This document shows, piece by piece, positions 34,267 through 46,052 of a stretch of 64,000 nucleotides of DNA. The notes under the pieces were generated by a model. It saw nothing but the letters and a program-made list of their open reading frames with translations, did no database searches and was not told the origin of the DNA. The stretch comes from Apophysomyces variabilis. Taxonomy: Eukaryota > Mucoromycota > Mucoromycetes > Mucorales > Mucoraceae. A program made the translations under genes and the position numbers. The DNA lies in assembly GCA_002749535.1 (NCBI GenBank), contig MZZL01000393.1, positions 693,103 through 757,102 on the forward strand. Direction: 5' to 3'. The stretch's first letter is position 1. Each line of letters starts with the position of its first letter.

Positions 34267-35972
34267 ATGTCTGCCATCCGCGCTTTCACAACACTCAAGG
34301 TAATAACGATAAATACAGAAAAAGAAACAATAATATCCTTCATCGTCATTATATGTCTGGGACATATCATATTCATTCTTCTGAATTAGGCTGCCGCTCG
34401 CCCCAGCTCTTTCCGCTTCGTTCCCGCAACCGCTATCGGTGCCACACGCTCCTACTCTTCCAAGGTCAAGGTACGTGTTGTACACCAATAAATCCTATCT
34501 GAAACGCGCATATATCTTATCCTTTATTTCAACCTGTATAGTCCTTGAAGGAGCGTCTTGCTGAAATCATCCCAGAAAAGCAAGAGGAAGTCAAGGCTTT
34601 TAAGAAGGAGTATGGTAGCAAAGTCCTTGGTGAAGTCACGGTTGATCAGGCTTATGGTGGTATGCGTGGCATCAAGGGTCTTGTCTGGGAAGGCTCTGTT
34701 TTGGATGCTGAAGAAGGTATCCGTTTCCGTGGCTTGACCATTCCCGACTGCCAAAAGGTTTTGCCCGCCGCTGAAGATGGTGCTGAACCTCTTCCTGAAT
34801 CGCTTTTCTGGTTGCTTGTCACCGGTGAAGTCCCTACTCACGAACAGGTCAAGGCCCTTTCTGCTGAATGGGCTGCCCGCTCTGATATCCCCGAATTCGT
34901 CGAGGAGATCATCGACCGCTGCCCCAAGACTCTTCACCCTATGTCTCAATTCTCTCTTGCTGTCAACGCTTTGCAACACGACTCTCACTTTGCCAAGGCT
35001 TACTCTGAGGGTATTCACAAGTCCAAGTACTGGGATCCCGTTTTCGAAGATACTATGGACTTGATTGCCAAGCTTCCCAAGGTTGCTGCCCGTATCTACC
35101 GTAACGTGTACAAGGATGGCAAACTTCCTGAAATCGATGCTTCCAAGGATTACTCTTACAACTTCTCCAAGCTTTTGGGCTTTGAATCCAACAAGGACTT
35201 TGTTGAGTTGATGCGTCTTTACTTGACCATCCACTCTGACCACGAAGGTGGTAACGTTTCCGCTCACACGTAAGTAGAAAAATTTTCCGTTTTGTTTTTC
35301 TGAGATCTTCGGTGGAAAGCACGTTTTATATAAAATGTGCTTCTCTACTGGCGGGGCAAACAGAGGACAGAATGGTTAATCATGGGATGTTCTTTTAGTA
35401 CCCACTTGGTCGGTTCTGCTTTGTCCGATCCTTACTTGTCTTTCGCCGCTGGTTTGAATGGTTTGGCTGGTCCCCTTCACGGTTTGGCCAACCAGGAAGT
35501 CTTGCGCTGGACTTTGAAGCTCAAGGACACCATCGGTATTGATGCCTCTGAGGAAGAAATTAAGAAATACTTGTGGGATACTTTGAACGGTGGTCAGGTT
35601 GTGCCTGGTTATGGTCACGCCGTCTTGCGTAAGACCGATCCTCGCTACACTGCTCAGCGTGAATTCGCTCTTAAGCATCTTCCTGATGATCCCCTCTTCG
35701 GCCTGGTCTCCAAGCTGTACCACATTGTTCCCGGTGTTTTGACTGAGCACGGAAAGACCAAGAACCCCTGGCCTAATGTGGATGCTCACTCTGGTGTCCT
35801 TCTCCAGTACTACGGTTTGACCGAGCAGGACTACTACACTGTCCTCTTTGGTGTCTCCCGTGCCCTTGGTGTCACTGCTCAGTTGATCTGGGACCGTGCC
35901 CTTGGCATGCCTTTGGAACGTCCCAAGTCCTACAGCACCGCCTACCTGAAGAAGATGTTCGCCAAGAACTAA
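34267..35972 (+). CDS. CIT1: citrate synthase, mitochondrial
   Basis: Condenses acetyl-CoA and oxaloacetate to citrate in the TCA cycle. Four exons (34267-34299, 34390-34470, 34542-35269, 35399-35972) give 471 residues. The first two exons encode an Arg/Ser-rich mitochondrial presequence ([19 protein letters not shown]). Catalytic residues are visible: His in [14 protein letters not shown], His in [15 protein letters not shown], and Asp in [14 protein letters not shown]; the [13 protein letters not shown] region is also typical. The end is AKN, not a peroxisomal signal. Codon use is markedly biased towards C-ending codons compared with neighbours, as expected for high expression. Confidence 0.97.
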
Positions 35973-36347
35973 ATTCAGGAAGCTTTGTAAAGAACTTAGA
36001 TAATCTTACACATTCTCCCTCCATCGTTCCCTACTCTTTGTACATTTTTTTATTCGGGAAATATAAAACAAACTTACTGACAGCGAAAACCTAAGTGCAA
36101 GTTCTTTCGGGAAAAGAGAAGAGGAAAAAGCAAAGGTGAACCACTAGGTTTTAACCATAAAGGCATCTAGGTCAATCTATTGCTTTCGAAAGTATGTATC
36201 CGATCTGTTTTTGCACACCTTCAGTGGGATGATCAAGCAAAAGGAGGGGGAATTCATGCGGCCGGAAATGGTTGCGTTTGTCGTCACGTGTGGGAGGCTC
36301 CCATATAACATGCGAGTCTCGTTTCCTGTTCTCTCGCTTTGTTAACC

Positions 36348-37849
36348 ATGGGCTTGGAGAAGGATACACTTCATGTGGTAGTCCGTCTGCCATTTAAACG
36401 GCCTTCTGGTTTTATTGAGCCGCCATCGGTAAATGTCTAGGGCTATACGTTCTATTTCTTGACGGAATCTATCTTAGGTTGTCTGGACAGACGACATGGA
36501 GCATCGATTATGGCGCTATATGAGTCAGAAACATACTGACTGTAAATTATCACAGACTTTAACACAACTTAGGGAACGTAACAACCAAACTAAATGTCGT
36601 TTCATGCTTATAGGGAATTCCATTGCAGAACAACTGGGCGTGCCGAAAGAATATGTCGTACGACATGCTGCCTTCATTTACGAGACTCAACTTCGAGGCA
36701 TTCATCAGCATCTGCGATTGAGTGAAGTCGGCAAAGCGCCCTTATCCTCACCTTCTACTCCCCAACCACCCGTTTCTCCTTCTTCACAAAGTCAAGCTTT
36801 AGGTACCTCCGGGCGGAGCAACTTGAATAGTAGGCCTTCCAGTCGACGGCAGGGTAAAGCTTTGAAAATGCAACAATGAAATAAAAGGAAGCTAAAACTG
36901 ATACCGACTTTCTTCTTCTTTTCCTGCTTTCCCTTTATGAAAGTTCCATCCCCGTCTAGAAGCTCGTTGAATAGATCGATTTTGAGAGAGAATAGCCTGA
37001 TAGGGTCCTCACCGGGGAACGCAAATGTTGGGAGTTCCTCAGTCGAAAATCATGCGTCTCATTCTGTTATGGATCCATCATTGTCGGAGCCAAAAGGTCG
37101 AGAAAACTCGATGATGTTATCTACTCTATCCACTATCTTGCCACGCAATACAGGCGATAAACAAGCAGGTACACCAGAGGCATCCGTATATAAGAGCTTT
37201 TCTAGCCAGACAAGTCGGCCTTTCTACTCGCCAACACAGTCGCTTACTCTTGATAATACCGCAGAAGCTGAAAAGGCTGGAAGCCTACTCCATCAGAACA
37301 TACCAGAAGAACAACCTCACCAGGACAACGACGAGGACGCCGATATTAGTACGGATGAAGAGGAACAAGAGAAAGAAGATGAATTCAGTAACCATTTTGC
37401 AAAGATGAGACTAGAGTTAGAAGAGCCAGCTTTTTTACCACGCAGCACTGCATCTCAGAGTATCTCTAGACGTCATGCGAGTTTATCACCATTTGCAGCA
37501 AACGAGAATAAGGCAGAAGACCATTCTGCGTCAACGGCACCAACAAGCATGCTGCCGATAAGCGGTACTTCATCTCCACCCCGTCGAAAAATTTTTGGAC
37601 CAAGTCAGACGAGAACGGCATCCTCACTTACCAATACAAACACTGTCACCTCGGATGACTCAGGAAAGGAAACCGGCAGTGCAATGAACTCAGTAGGGTC
37701 ATCTTTCAGCGACCTATCCGGTATGATGACAAGATATTATCTTGGAAAATGATGTGTCGCGCTAATTTATCGGTCCAGATTCTTCCGTTACCCAATCAGC
37801 CCTAGAGGACGCTTTTTTGTCAAAATTTAACAATGGTTCTAAGATGTGA
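36348..37849 (+). CDS. ATG29: autophagy protein Atg29
   Basis: Part of the Atg17-Atg29-Atg31 scaffold that recruits factors to the phagophore assembly site. Four exons (36348-36428, 36478-36853, 36944-37720, 37779-37849) give 434 residues. The N-terminal Atg29 domain is recognisable: HVVVRLPFKRPSGFIEPPSV, then VVWTDDMEHRLWRYM, QLGVPKEYVVRHAAFIYETQL. The middle is disordered with an acidic block (DEDADISTDEEEQEKEDE). The last exon encodes DSSVTQSALEDAFLSKFNNG, resembling the conserved C-terminal block of fungal Atg29; it is reached only by splicing 37721-37778, which skips an early stop at 37750. Confidence 0.88.
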
Positions 37850-38574
37850 GTCGTATTGGAATCCTCGAAACTTTGTTAACCACAAGGTTGCTTTAGGTCT
37901 TTACTCGCATTTTCTCGGAAATACTCATAGTGCAAACAGAAGAATAGCCTGGTAGCTACATAATAGGTCGTATTCACTATATGGCTGAATTCGGATCAAT
38001 CAAAGTTATCAGACATGTGCTAGTGGTAGATACAAAAAGAAATGTAGGGAATAAAAACATTACTGTTCGCAGAAACATTTATCCTATGTTAATCTAAATA
38101 AATTTTACATCCACGAAAACATGACTTTGTGCCTGTATCAGATGAGTTGCATTCATGAATAGGATCAATTTACGTTGGCTGAAGACAATTAAGTGATCGT
38201 GTATGCGTTGGTCGATAATGAGTAATATTTGGGTGAACGCATCGTGTGTATTCCGGGACTCTAACCCATCACTTCATGCGAATTGATGTTGTCCTACCTT
38301 ATGATGTAAGCAGTTGGTATATATGCGCATCGTTTCTCTTCAGTTTGTTGTCCATTGTGTATAAAAATCCTGTCAAAGCATCTATTAGACCAACAATGAC
38401 ATCGTTCGCACCATTCAAATTCTAGCCCTGACATTTTACGACTAGCAAAGCAACTTTGATTCAGAGGACATGAGGACATGCATGGTAAATGATCGGATAA
38501 TCAAAGTACAGTAAAAGATGAGGATGCTGGCCATATTTTATTGGGATCACATGCGAAATCGTTGCTTTCTATTT
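37850..38574. other. intergenic region between convergent genes
   Basis: 3' flanks of ATG29 and the Ebp1 homologue. No feature recognised. Confidence 0.5.
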
Positions 38575-40035
38575 CTACTGCTTGTCAGTTTCAGCAGTGG
38601 TGGCCTTAGCGCCCGACTTCTTCTTGTTCTTCTTCTTGGCGGGGACTTCAAAAGGCGTTTCGAGGAGCTTCAGGATTTCTTCATCCTTAACAGACTTTTC
38701 CGACTTAATCAGAGTTGCATCGAAGCGAGGATCAGTTGCCATGACATTGCCATTCTTGGTCACCAACAAAGTCGTCAAGAACTGGGCAACCACTTCTCCC
38801 TCACGTTCGTATACGATATCGTAGGGCAAAACGGTCTGATGCTTAGCACATTCAACGATACCCATGCGGGCCTTGCGCTCATCTTCCAAATCTCGAAGAG
38901 AGAAGGGGAAGCTGCCAGCCTTGGTTTGGATTTCGGACAAAACTTGGCGAGAAGCGGCCATCTTGAGCTGGTAGCGGATATCGGTCTTCTTGTAGATGGT
39001 GGTACGGGAGTTCAACTGGCGAACCTTTCCTTCGCCGCTGGAGATGAGGATATCGACAGCATACACTTCGTTTTCGGCAAATTCAACACGCTGGAAGTCG
39101 CGAAGATGTGCTTCGGTGGGGTTCAAGATAATCTAATCTAAAAAGTTGGCCACATCCTTCCAGATATAACGCATTACTAACCTGCTTCTTGCCATCCGTA
39201 ACGTTCTGCAATTGCTGATGAGTGAGCATACCCTCGACAGGCTTCACACCATAAGCTTCAGCGATTTGGTCGACAGTCTTGGTGACATCCATGTTCTACG
39301 TGATTGACAACGTATCATTAGTAAGTCTTTATTTTCCCCAACAGACGATCGATTTTTTTTTACCTTGTTGCCAGGACGGATCATTCGGACGGCAGCCTGC
39401 AATGCAGTCTGAGCAGCTTGGATCACATCAGCCTTAACACCAGTGACCGGCTTTTCAGCAGAAGCGCCAACCACAAGGGTGTGTGCCACAGTGGAGCAAT
39501 AGCCGTCAATCTGGACACCCAATTGGCTGCGGCAACAACTTGTTAGACAAAACACGATCCTCTTGATTCCCACAACTTACATCTTAGCAACATCACCATC
39601 CTTTAAGACCAAAGAAGCCTCAGCATCACTGGGGATGGGAGAGAAATGGGCGACGCAGTTGTTGACGGAGATAGCGGTGGGGAAACCAATACCTGTTGCG
39701 CAAGCGTGTTCAGAATCCAACCAAACAAACCACTTTCTATGATTACCTTTGGTAATTTTTCCTTTCGTATACACGGTTTTTGTTGCCTCAAGAATGGCCT
39801 TGTCACCAGCAATACAGATATCAATTACTTTGGCATCGGCCACGCAAAGCTTGATGACCTTGTCAAGAACAGCTAAGGGAGCACGCCCATTTTTTTTTAG
39901 TTCGAGATATCCTGCGCGTCTACGCTTTCGTTCGGTCGACTAAATACCGTTGGCAATGTTTGCGGCATCCTTGTACTTTGACAAAACGTTAGAGTCAGCA
40001 ATGGTATTATCAACTGCGGGAGCTTTTTCGGCCAT
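38575..40035 (-). CDS. PA2G4/Ebp1 homologue (inactive methionine-aminopeptidase fold)
   Basis: Ribosome-associated protein near the exit tunnel, linked to growth control and 60S biogenesis. The pita-bread fold of methionine aminopeptidase is seen without a full metal site. Exon 1 is 39948-40035, then at least five more exons to 38575. Motifs: SKYKDAANIANAVLDKVI, GIGFPTAISVNNCVAHFSP, LGVQIDGYCSTVAHTLVVG, GVKPVEGMLTHQQL, VYAVDILISSGEG, and a lysine-rich tail (PAKKKNKKKSG) typical of Ebp1. The exon junctions at 39250-39600 are by short introns; the reading continues through each. Confidence 0.93.
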
Positions 40036-40135
40036 TTGGGAATAAAGAGGAAGTTGGAAGTCCTTGCAGCATTCGTTCCCCAATGCCTAAATTTTTTTTA
40101 CTTTGCCGCAGTGACGGTCTACAACAAGCCACACG

Positions 40136-40157
40136 CTCTGCGCTTATATGCGCAGAG
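40136..40157. promoter_or_regulatory. perfect 8-bp palindrome around TTATAT
   Basis: CTCTGCGC-TTATAT-GCGCAGAG lies 101 bp upstream of the Ebp1-homologue ATG in the 635-bp divergent region shared with DBP8. It could be a dimeric factor site with a TATA-like spacer. No factor is assigned. Confidence 0.4.
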
Positions 40158-40669
40158 TTTCTGGATAACGGCTCACTTGACGCGTTACACTGTGACAAAA
40201 TAATAATAGTGTCCACTGAGAGTGCAGGAGAGGAGGGATCTACCGTCAAAACGCGAGTAACCAATGGATCGGTCTACACGAGGTAGCAGCGGCTCTGAAT
40301 ATCTATGATGTCTTCTTCAACGTGAAATAATAGACAGAGAGAGCGTATTCATCTTCACAATATTTAAATGTTGACTCTACGTATACTACCTACCTATCTT
40401 ACATTATGTGTGATAAAGGCTGGTAATGATACAAACTTTGCATTAAAATCAATATCTTTCTTTTTTGCATTTTGTTGAGTTGGCAACAAGAAGAACGATG
40501 CGCGTTTGAGCATATGGACATTCTGGAACTGTTGTGTCCGCATCCAATAATTTTGGTGCACAGCTGTTGGAATGTCGGAGAAAGATTCAAATGGTAGACT
40601 TTGTGGCTTGCCCACTTTTGGCTTAAACCGAGCCTGCTGTCCACTTTTTGCGAACAAGCCCGATCGATC

Positions 40670-42278
40670 ATGTCAGGAAGAGTAGCTGCAGCCCTTAAAA
40701 AAGAAAAATCACAAACGGCACCATCTCGAAAAAGCTTTTCTGATCTAGGAGTGGATGAATGGCTTGTCGAAACTTTGAAATCAATGCAAATTCGGCAACC
40801 AACAGAAATTCAGCAAGCATGTATTCCTCCCATTCTTGCAGGTTTGTACAGACACTCTAGCAAGAATTAGCGGATGACACACACTGACTTCTTCTATCTT
40901 CAGGCCGTGATGTCATCGGTGGTGCAAAGACAGGTTCGGGTAAAACTGCTGCTTTTGCCCTGCCAATCTTGCAGAAGCTCTCGGAAGATCCATACGGGGT
41001 CTTCGCTCTGGTTCTCACACCTACTAGGTAAAAAGGTTTTGTATTTATCGCTTATTGTCCTAACAGGTTTCAATAGAGAACTTGCATTCCAAATTGCTGA
41101 ACAGTTTCGAGTTTTGGGAAAAAGTATGGGGCTGAAAGAATCTGTTGTCGTTGGTGGCCTGGGTGAGTGTAGACTAACAGGATGAAAGGGTAAAAGACAT
41201 ATTATGGCTAACGGACAAGATTTATGACTCGATAGATATGATGAAACAAGCATTGGAGCTTGCTAAACGACCACATGTCATCATTGCCACTCCGGGTCGA
41301 TTGCGTGATCATATCCAAAGCAGTTCAGGCGCCGTTTGCTTGTCACGAGCCAAGTTCTTGGTGATGGATGAAGCCGATCGTATCCTTTCCGAGACATTCA
41401 TGTCTGATCTTGAGGTGATCTTACCTCTTCTCCCGGAGAAACGACAGACATTGCTCTTCACTGCCACAATGACTGATTCAATCCTTGCGCTCCGTGATGC
41501 AAAGGAAGATCCCAAACAACGACCATTTGTACATTTGTGTGACATGAGCGTTTCCACGGTTGCGACGCTAGAACAGCTTTACGTATTTGCTCCATCGCAT
41601 GTACGAACAGTTTATTTAGCGCACATTCTGCAGTCGGATGATTTCAGGGACAAGAGCGTAATTATCTTTTGCGGTCGATGTTCCACAGCTGAAATGATTA
41701 CAGTGATGTTAAAAGAACTCGGTATTCGTTGTACCGCTTTGCATTCAGAAATGTCACAGCAGCAACGCCTTGATTCACTCGGAAAATTCCGCGCTGAGGT
41801 CATTAAGATACTGATATCCACAGACGTTGGAAGTCGGTAAGTTTTCTATGACGCCGCTGTTTCACAACGAATACTAACATACATCTAGTGGTCTAGATAT
41901 CCCTTCTGTTGAACTTGTTCTGAATTATGATATACCTCGTGACCCAACTGACTACATTCATCGTGTTGGTCGTACTGCCAGAGCAGGAAGAGGTGGTAAA
42001 GCGTTGTCAATTGTTTCAGAAAAGGATGTTGAACTGGTCCAAAACATTGAGGCTCGTATCAACAAGCAAATGGAGGAATACAAGATCTCGGATAATGCGA
42101 TCCTGGATAAACTCTCCGAAGTCACAACAGCAAAGCGAGTAGCTACCATGGTAAGTGCAAGCTTCTGAGGAAAAAAAAGTTTCTTATTATCCTTTGTGTG
42201 GAATAGCATATGCATGATACCAACTTTGGTGAAAAACGACATATCAGAAAGAAAAAGAAGATGGTTGCTAAGCAGTAA
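40670..42278 (+). CDS. DBP8: DEAD-box ATP-dependent RNA helicase Dbp8/DDX49
   Basis: Nucleolar helicase needed for 18S rRNA maturation in the 40S pathway. Several exons, with motifs in order: Q-motif [15 protein letters not shown] and [14 protein letters not shown]; Walker [36 protein letters not shown] across an intron; [18 protein letters not shown] (DEAD); FTATMT (motif III, TAT in place of SAT, as is seen in this subgroup); [31 protein letters not shown]; and [13 protein letters not shown]. The C-terminal exon ends [17 protein letters not shown], with a lysine-rich end fitting nucleolar location. It is divergently placed with the Ebp1 homologue. Confidence 0.94.
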
Positions 42279-42518
42279 CTCCACTGCGAAATATTTGGCT
42301 GTATAGACTTTTTCATGTACATATAATCAAAAACAAAACAAAGCATAACATGCATTAGGCAAGCCGACCTGATGCAAACTAATAGCAAAAAACTTCGTTG
42401 CGAAAATAACAACGTTTGATATATTATAGAAAACAATATTGTATGGCTCACAGAGCGAAGTACCATCTAAAAGTTGCCCACGTTAATTGGAGTTATATGG
42501 CAGGTCTTGTACAGCGTT

Positions 42519-42951
42519 TTATTTCTTCGTCTTCGACTCCAAAAGCTCCTTCGCTTCGTTGATTTTGGTCGCTAAATACGGTGATCCACCACGATCAGGA
42601 TGGTTCAATAACATGATGCGTCGATGTGCCTCCTTGATTTTAGACCTTGTTGCTTGTGCCTCCCTACAACAAGTCGCGTGAGTAAAAATACCATTACAGC
42701 ATCCTGATCATTACCTCAGTCCTAAAATAAGCGCTGCCTCACGCTTGCTCATTTTAGCTTCAAAACCTCCCTTGTAAAATTTCGACATGCGTGGGGTCTT
42801 TGGCATCTTCTGCCATTCCTGGAAAGCTCGCAATCCCAAACGGCCAGCAGTAGCAGCTCCAGCAACTGCAAATCCGATAATAATAGGTGTTGACTATGGT
42901 TATGAAATTTAGCTACAATTTATGCTTATGACGATCAGGAGCACATACCAT
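42519..42951 (-). CDS. PAM18: Pam18/Tim14, J-protein of the mitochondrial import motor
   Basis: Stimulates mtHsp70 in the TIM23 presequence translocase motor; inner membrane with a matrix J-domain. Exon 1 is the ATG alone (42949-42951 plus 5'UTR), followed by 42715-42893 and 42519-42663, giving 108 residues, the family size. [23 protein letters not shown] forms the membrane helix (shown in part), then [20 protein letters not shown] leads into the J-domain with the HPD tripeptide in [20 protein letters not shown]. Confidence 0.95.
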
Positions 42952-43138
42952 TGTTAGCTTTGCTGTGCCTCGAACCCCTCACTCCTTGACTGAAAAAAGC
43001 TACAGTAAGGATGCTGTGACCGCATAATCTCGGTTTGTGACCGGATTTTCGATTCAGATCAACTTTGGGCTCTTTCATCCGAGCTTTTTGGATGATGTTT
43101 TATAAGATTATGTTTTACAAATCACTTTATTGATACTA

Positions 43139-44317
43139 TTAAGCATCGGTATCCATTGGAACTGTGTCATCTGCTGCCACAGATTGGGAAGCAGGGACGG
43201 CTCCAGCGCCACGACGAGTTCTTCCAGTCTCTGATCCCAATAAGTCCAAATACTGCTGTAGATCTTCACCCTCGATAATTTCGAAATCTTTATCCTTTCC
43301 AACAATTCCAAGCGATGTGTTGTGAATGTTCAATTCTTTGTCCTGTTGCAGTGTGTCTCGAAGAGCTTGTAGACCGTGTCGCACCAAATCCTCCAATGAC
43401 GCTATATTATCAGATTTAAGCATCTGTGGCCTGTATTCTCTTCCTTTTCTCTATCAATCAAACCTTCTACAAATTCTTGATAGTGATTTTCAAGATACGT
43501 TTTTGCGGACTGAGACCGTGCGCCGATGGACATCGCATGATATTCGAAGCAGGTACCTGATGGAGAACATTCGTACAAATGTGGTCCGGTTTCCTGAATA
43601 GTAAAGAGTAAGCAAGATTATCGTTTCAATCGTCGCATTATCCTCACATCGTAACCAACGACCAGAAGCCCAACACCGTAAGGCCGACGTCCGTACTGTT
43701 GTGTGTTCACCTGGGCCTCTGCGGATTGTTATTGTATATCCACCGGATAACAAATAACTTACTGTCTGCAATGGCAGTGACCATTCTCTGTACAGGTAAT
43801 GGTCTGTCATATAGCATTTTTGATTTCATTGCTTCGGTTCGCATAAAGTTGCTGGAAAGTAAAAGAGAAATTACAACGTCGAGCATTATACGTAGTTAGC
43901 AAAGATGGCGCACCTTAAAACACGAGCATCGGAAGTAAGACCTGCAATACCGATGCCCATTTTATCGTCGATTTTGATCAGCTTCTTTTGGTATGATGCC
44001 AATTCGCCCGAAGAACGCTATATCGCCATTTAACATATTGTTGGTTAAATCTGTTTATGGCGTAACGTACCTTGAGCGCAAGCAAAATAGCATACTCTCT
44101 GTTTCTCAAACCGATTGCGGCTGATCCCTGTTTTACTGCTTCAACAGCATACTCCACTTGATGAATGCGACCCTGTGGTGACCAAGTGGAGACGTCGTTA
44201 TCGTACTGGTTCCGAAACTATTATGGCTGTTAACACGACCGTAGAACTTTTCATGTGCGCGTATATCGGCAAACGTTCATCCTGAAAACATAAGTGCCAA
44301 AGCAGGCAACGTACCAT
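43139..44317 (-). CDS. PRE5: 20S proteasome subunit alpha-6 (PSMA1/Pre5-like)
   Basis: Structural subunit of the outer ring of the 20S core particle. Exon 1 is only the ATG (44315-44317); after a 96-bp intron comes [20 protein letters not shown], then [18 protein letters not shown] (the alpha-type signature), [58 protein letters not shown] and [13 protein letters not shown]. The C-terminal tail is acidic ([10 protein letters not shown]). [18 protein letters not shown] is specific for PSMA1. No catalytic Thr, as expected. A CCAAT box (minus strand) at 44459-44463 is a possible promoter element. Confidence 0.95.
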
Positions 44318-46052
44318 TGTAGATTGTAGCGCGCACAAAAGGATAGATGTGGATACGCTCCAAACGGGACTCTATTTGAGGGAATGACGAATCCAGATTT
44401 TCGCTACGCGTCCTTATGTCATCAGATAGACATGTCATCAAAGCGTCGCAATAATTTGATTGGCCCTCCGCAAGAAATAGAAGACAGTAGCATTAAACCT
44501 ACAGCAACTTTAAATACTTCTCACATTCCCTAGCAAAGCGGCGGTTCGAAATATTATGTCAAGCAAAGTCTTATTTGACGTTTTATTGGCACAAATAGCT
44601 TTTGAATGCATTTATACTCAATTATATTTCTTGAAAGCTTCAAAATTTACAGTCATTTATCAATATGTTTGAAAGCATTTACTTCTGGTAAAATACATAT
44701 AATTTGTATTAGCGTGTAATTAGGTTTCCAAGTCTGTGATTCATCAAAAAAAAAACTTTTTTCTTTGCATAAAGACCAGTTGCTTTAGGTCATTGTTTTG
44801 TTTTCTCCCGTGAAGATATTCGGGTTTGCTATATTCAATTTAATAGTACAAAGCGGCTCTAATCGAATCGCTTGCAATAAACCGTTATGAGCAAACAGGA
44901 CAGGTACAGTTACAGTAGCATTTATGGGAACGATTGGCTGTAACCAATGCAGGTAAACATTTGCCGTAAGCTCCCCAGGAGCAGATAACTGTTAGTGTGA
45001 AGGTCTTCAAGCAGAATATACAGGTCTTTGCAGGTAATTTGCACCACTTAACAGGTACTTTTTGCGCCAGCGAACATGGCACCGTTTTTTACTCATGTAA
45101 GTTTTAGTTCTAATCTAGCGTAAAACATCCATAAAATATTTATAATGTATTTAAGTAACCGTGAGTGCGGTATTATTAATATGTCTACTCTGGTTCGGTG
45201 TCGTAGAAAGAAGAAAAAAAACTTGTGGGCAAAGTTAAAAAAAAAAAAGAAGAGACACAAGACAAAAATATTAAAAAAAGGGGGGAGATAGGAAGAATAG
45301 AAAGCATAAAGAAAAAAGAAGTAAAAATAAAGGTCAAGAAACGAGAAGACAAGGGGCAAAAGGGAAAAGAGTTAACAAAAGCCAAGGGGCAAACGCTAAG
45401 AACATGGTGTATGTTGTTGTATGGAAGCAATATCCATACTAACTAGATCTTGGCAGGGGTGTCCTTGTTTGACGTTGTGCTTTTGCAACTTGTCCGGTGG
45501 AACGGCAGAGTCAATCTACTTGTCACAAGATAACGCATAGATTTGGCCAAGTAATCTTCTAGTAGGCAATGATGCGAGCGGCTGGCGGAGGGAGGGGTAG
45601 CGTGAAAGGAATCATTCAATGAATAGTATGAGCCGTAACAATGATAGCGTAGCAAATGTTTCTAAGATTGAACTGCTTTTTTAGCTGCAACGTTCCGCGA
45701 CATAATGCCCACATCGCGGAACGGATATAATTACGCGAAATGCCAAGTTTAAATGCTGCGCTGAGCTAATGGGAAATAGGAAGCTCTACCACTGCTACAC
45801 TGACAAGGCCAATATATTCGTCTGGCTTTGGACGGTAACCATACTGGATAATTCCGGGGAGAGACGTGAAGAATCGAGATTAGCGAGGAATCCATAATTC
45901 AAAATAGTTGACCGAAAAAAATAGAATCTGGTGATCATCAAGATAGTTAACCAATTATGTTGCTTAAGGATGGTTCAGGTGCAAAGCAAGCATTTTGGGC
46001 ATTTTTATTACAAAATAATCTATCTTGTTGGAAATATGATTTTCCTAATATA
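44318..46052. other. 1.7-kb intergenic region
   Basis: A purine-rich strand (45210-45400, runs of aaaaag) gives spurious charged ORFs. A minus-strand ORF at 44885-45082 is Cys-rich (11 Cys in 65 codons) but no family was recognised. Otherwise nothing is visible. Confidence 0.4.

Noticed and set aside
34524..35267. 247-codon antisense ORF across citrate synthase
   Set aside because: It arises from the strongly biased codon use of citrate synthase; no domain is visible.
38518..39141. 207-codon plus-strand ORF over the Ebp1 homologue
   Set aside because: It mirrors the real minus-strand exon and has no recognisable domain.
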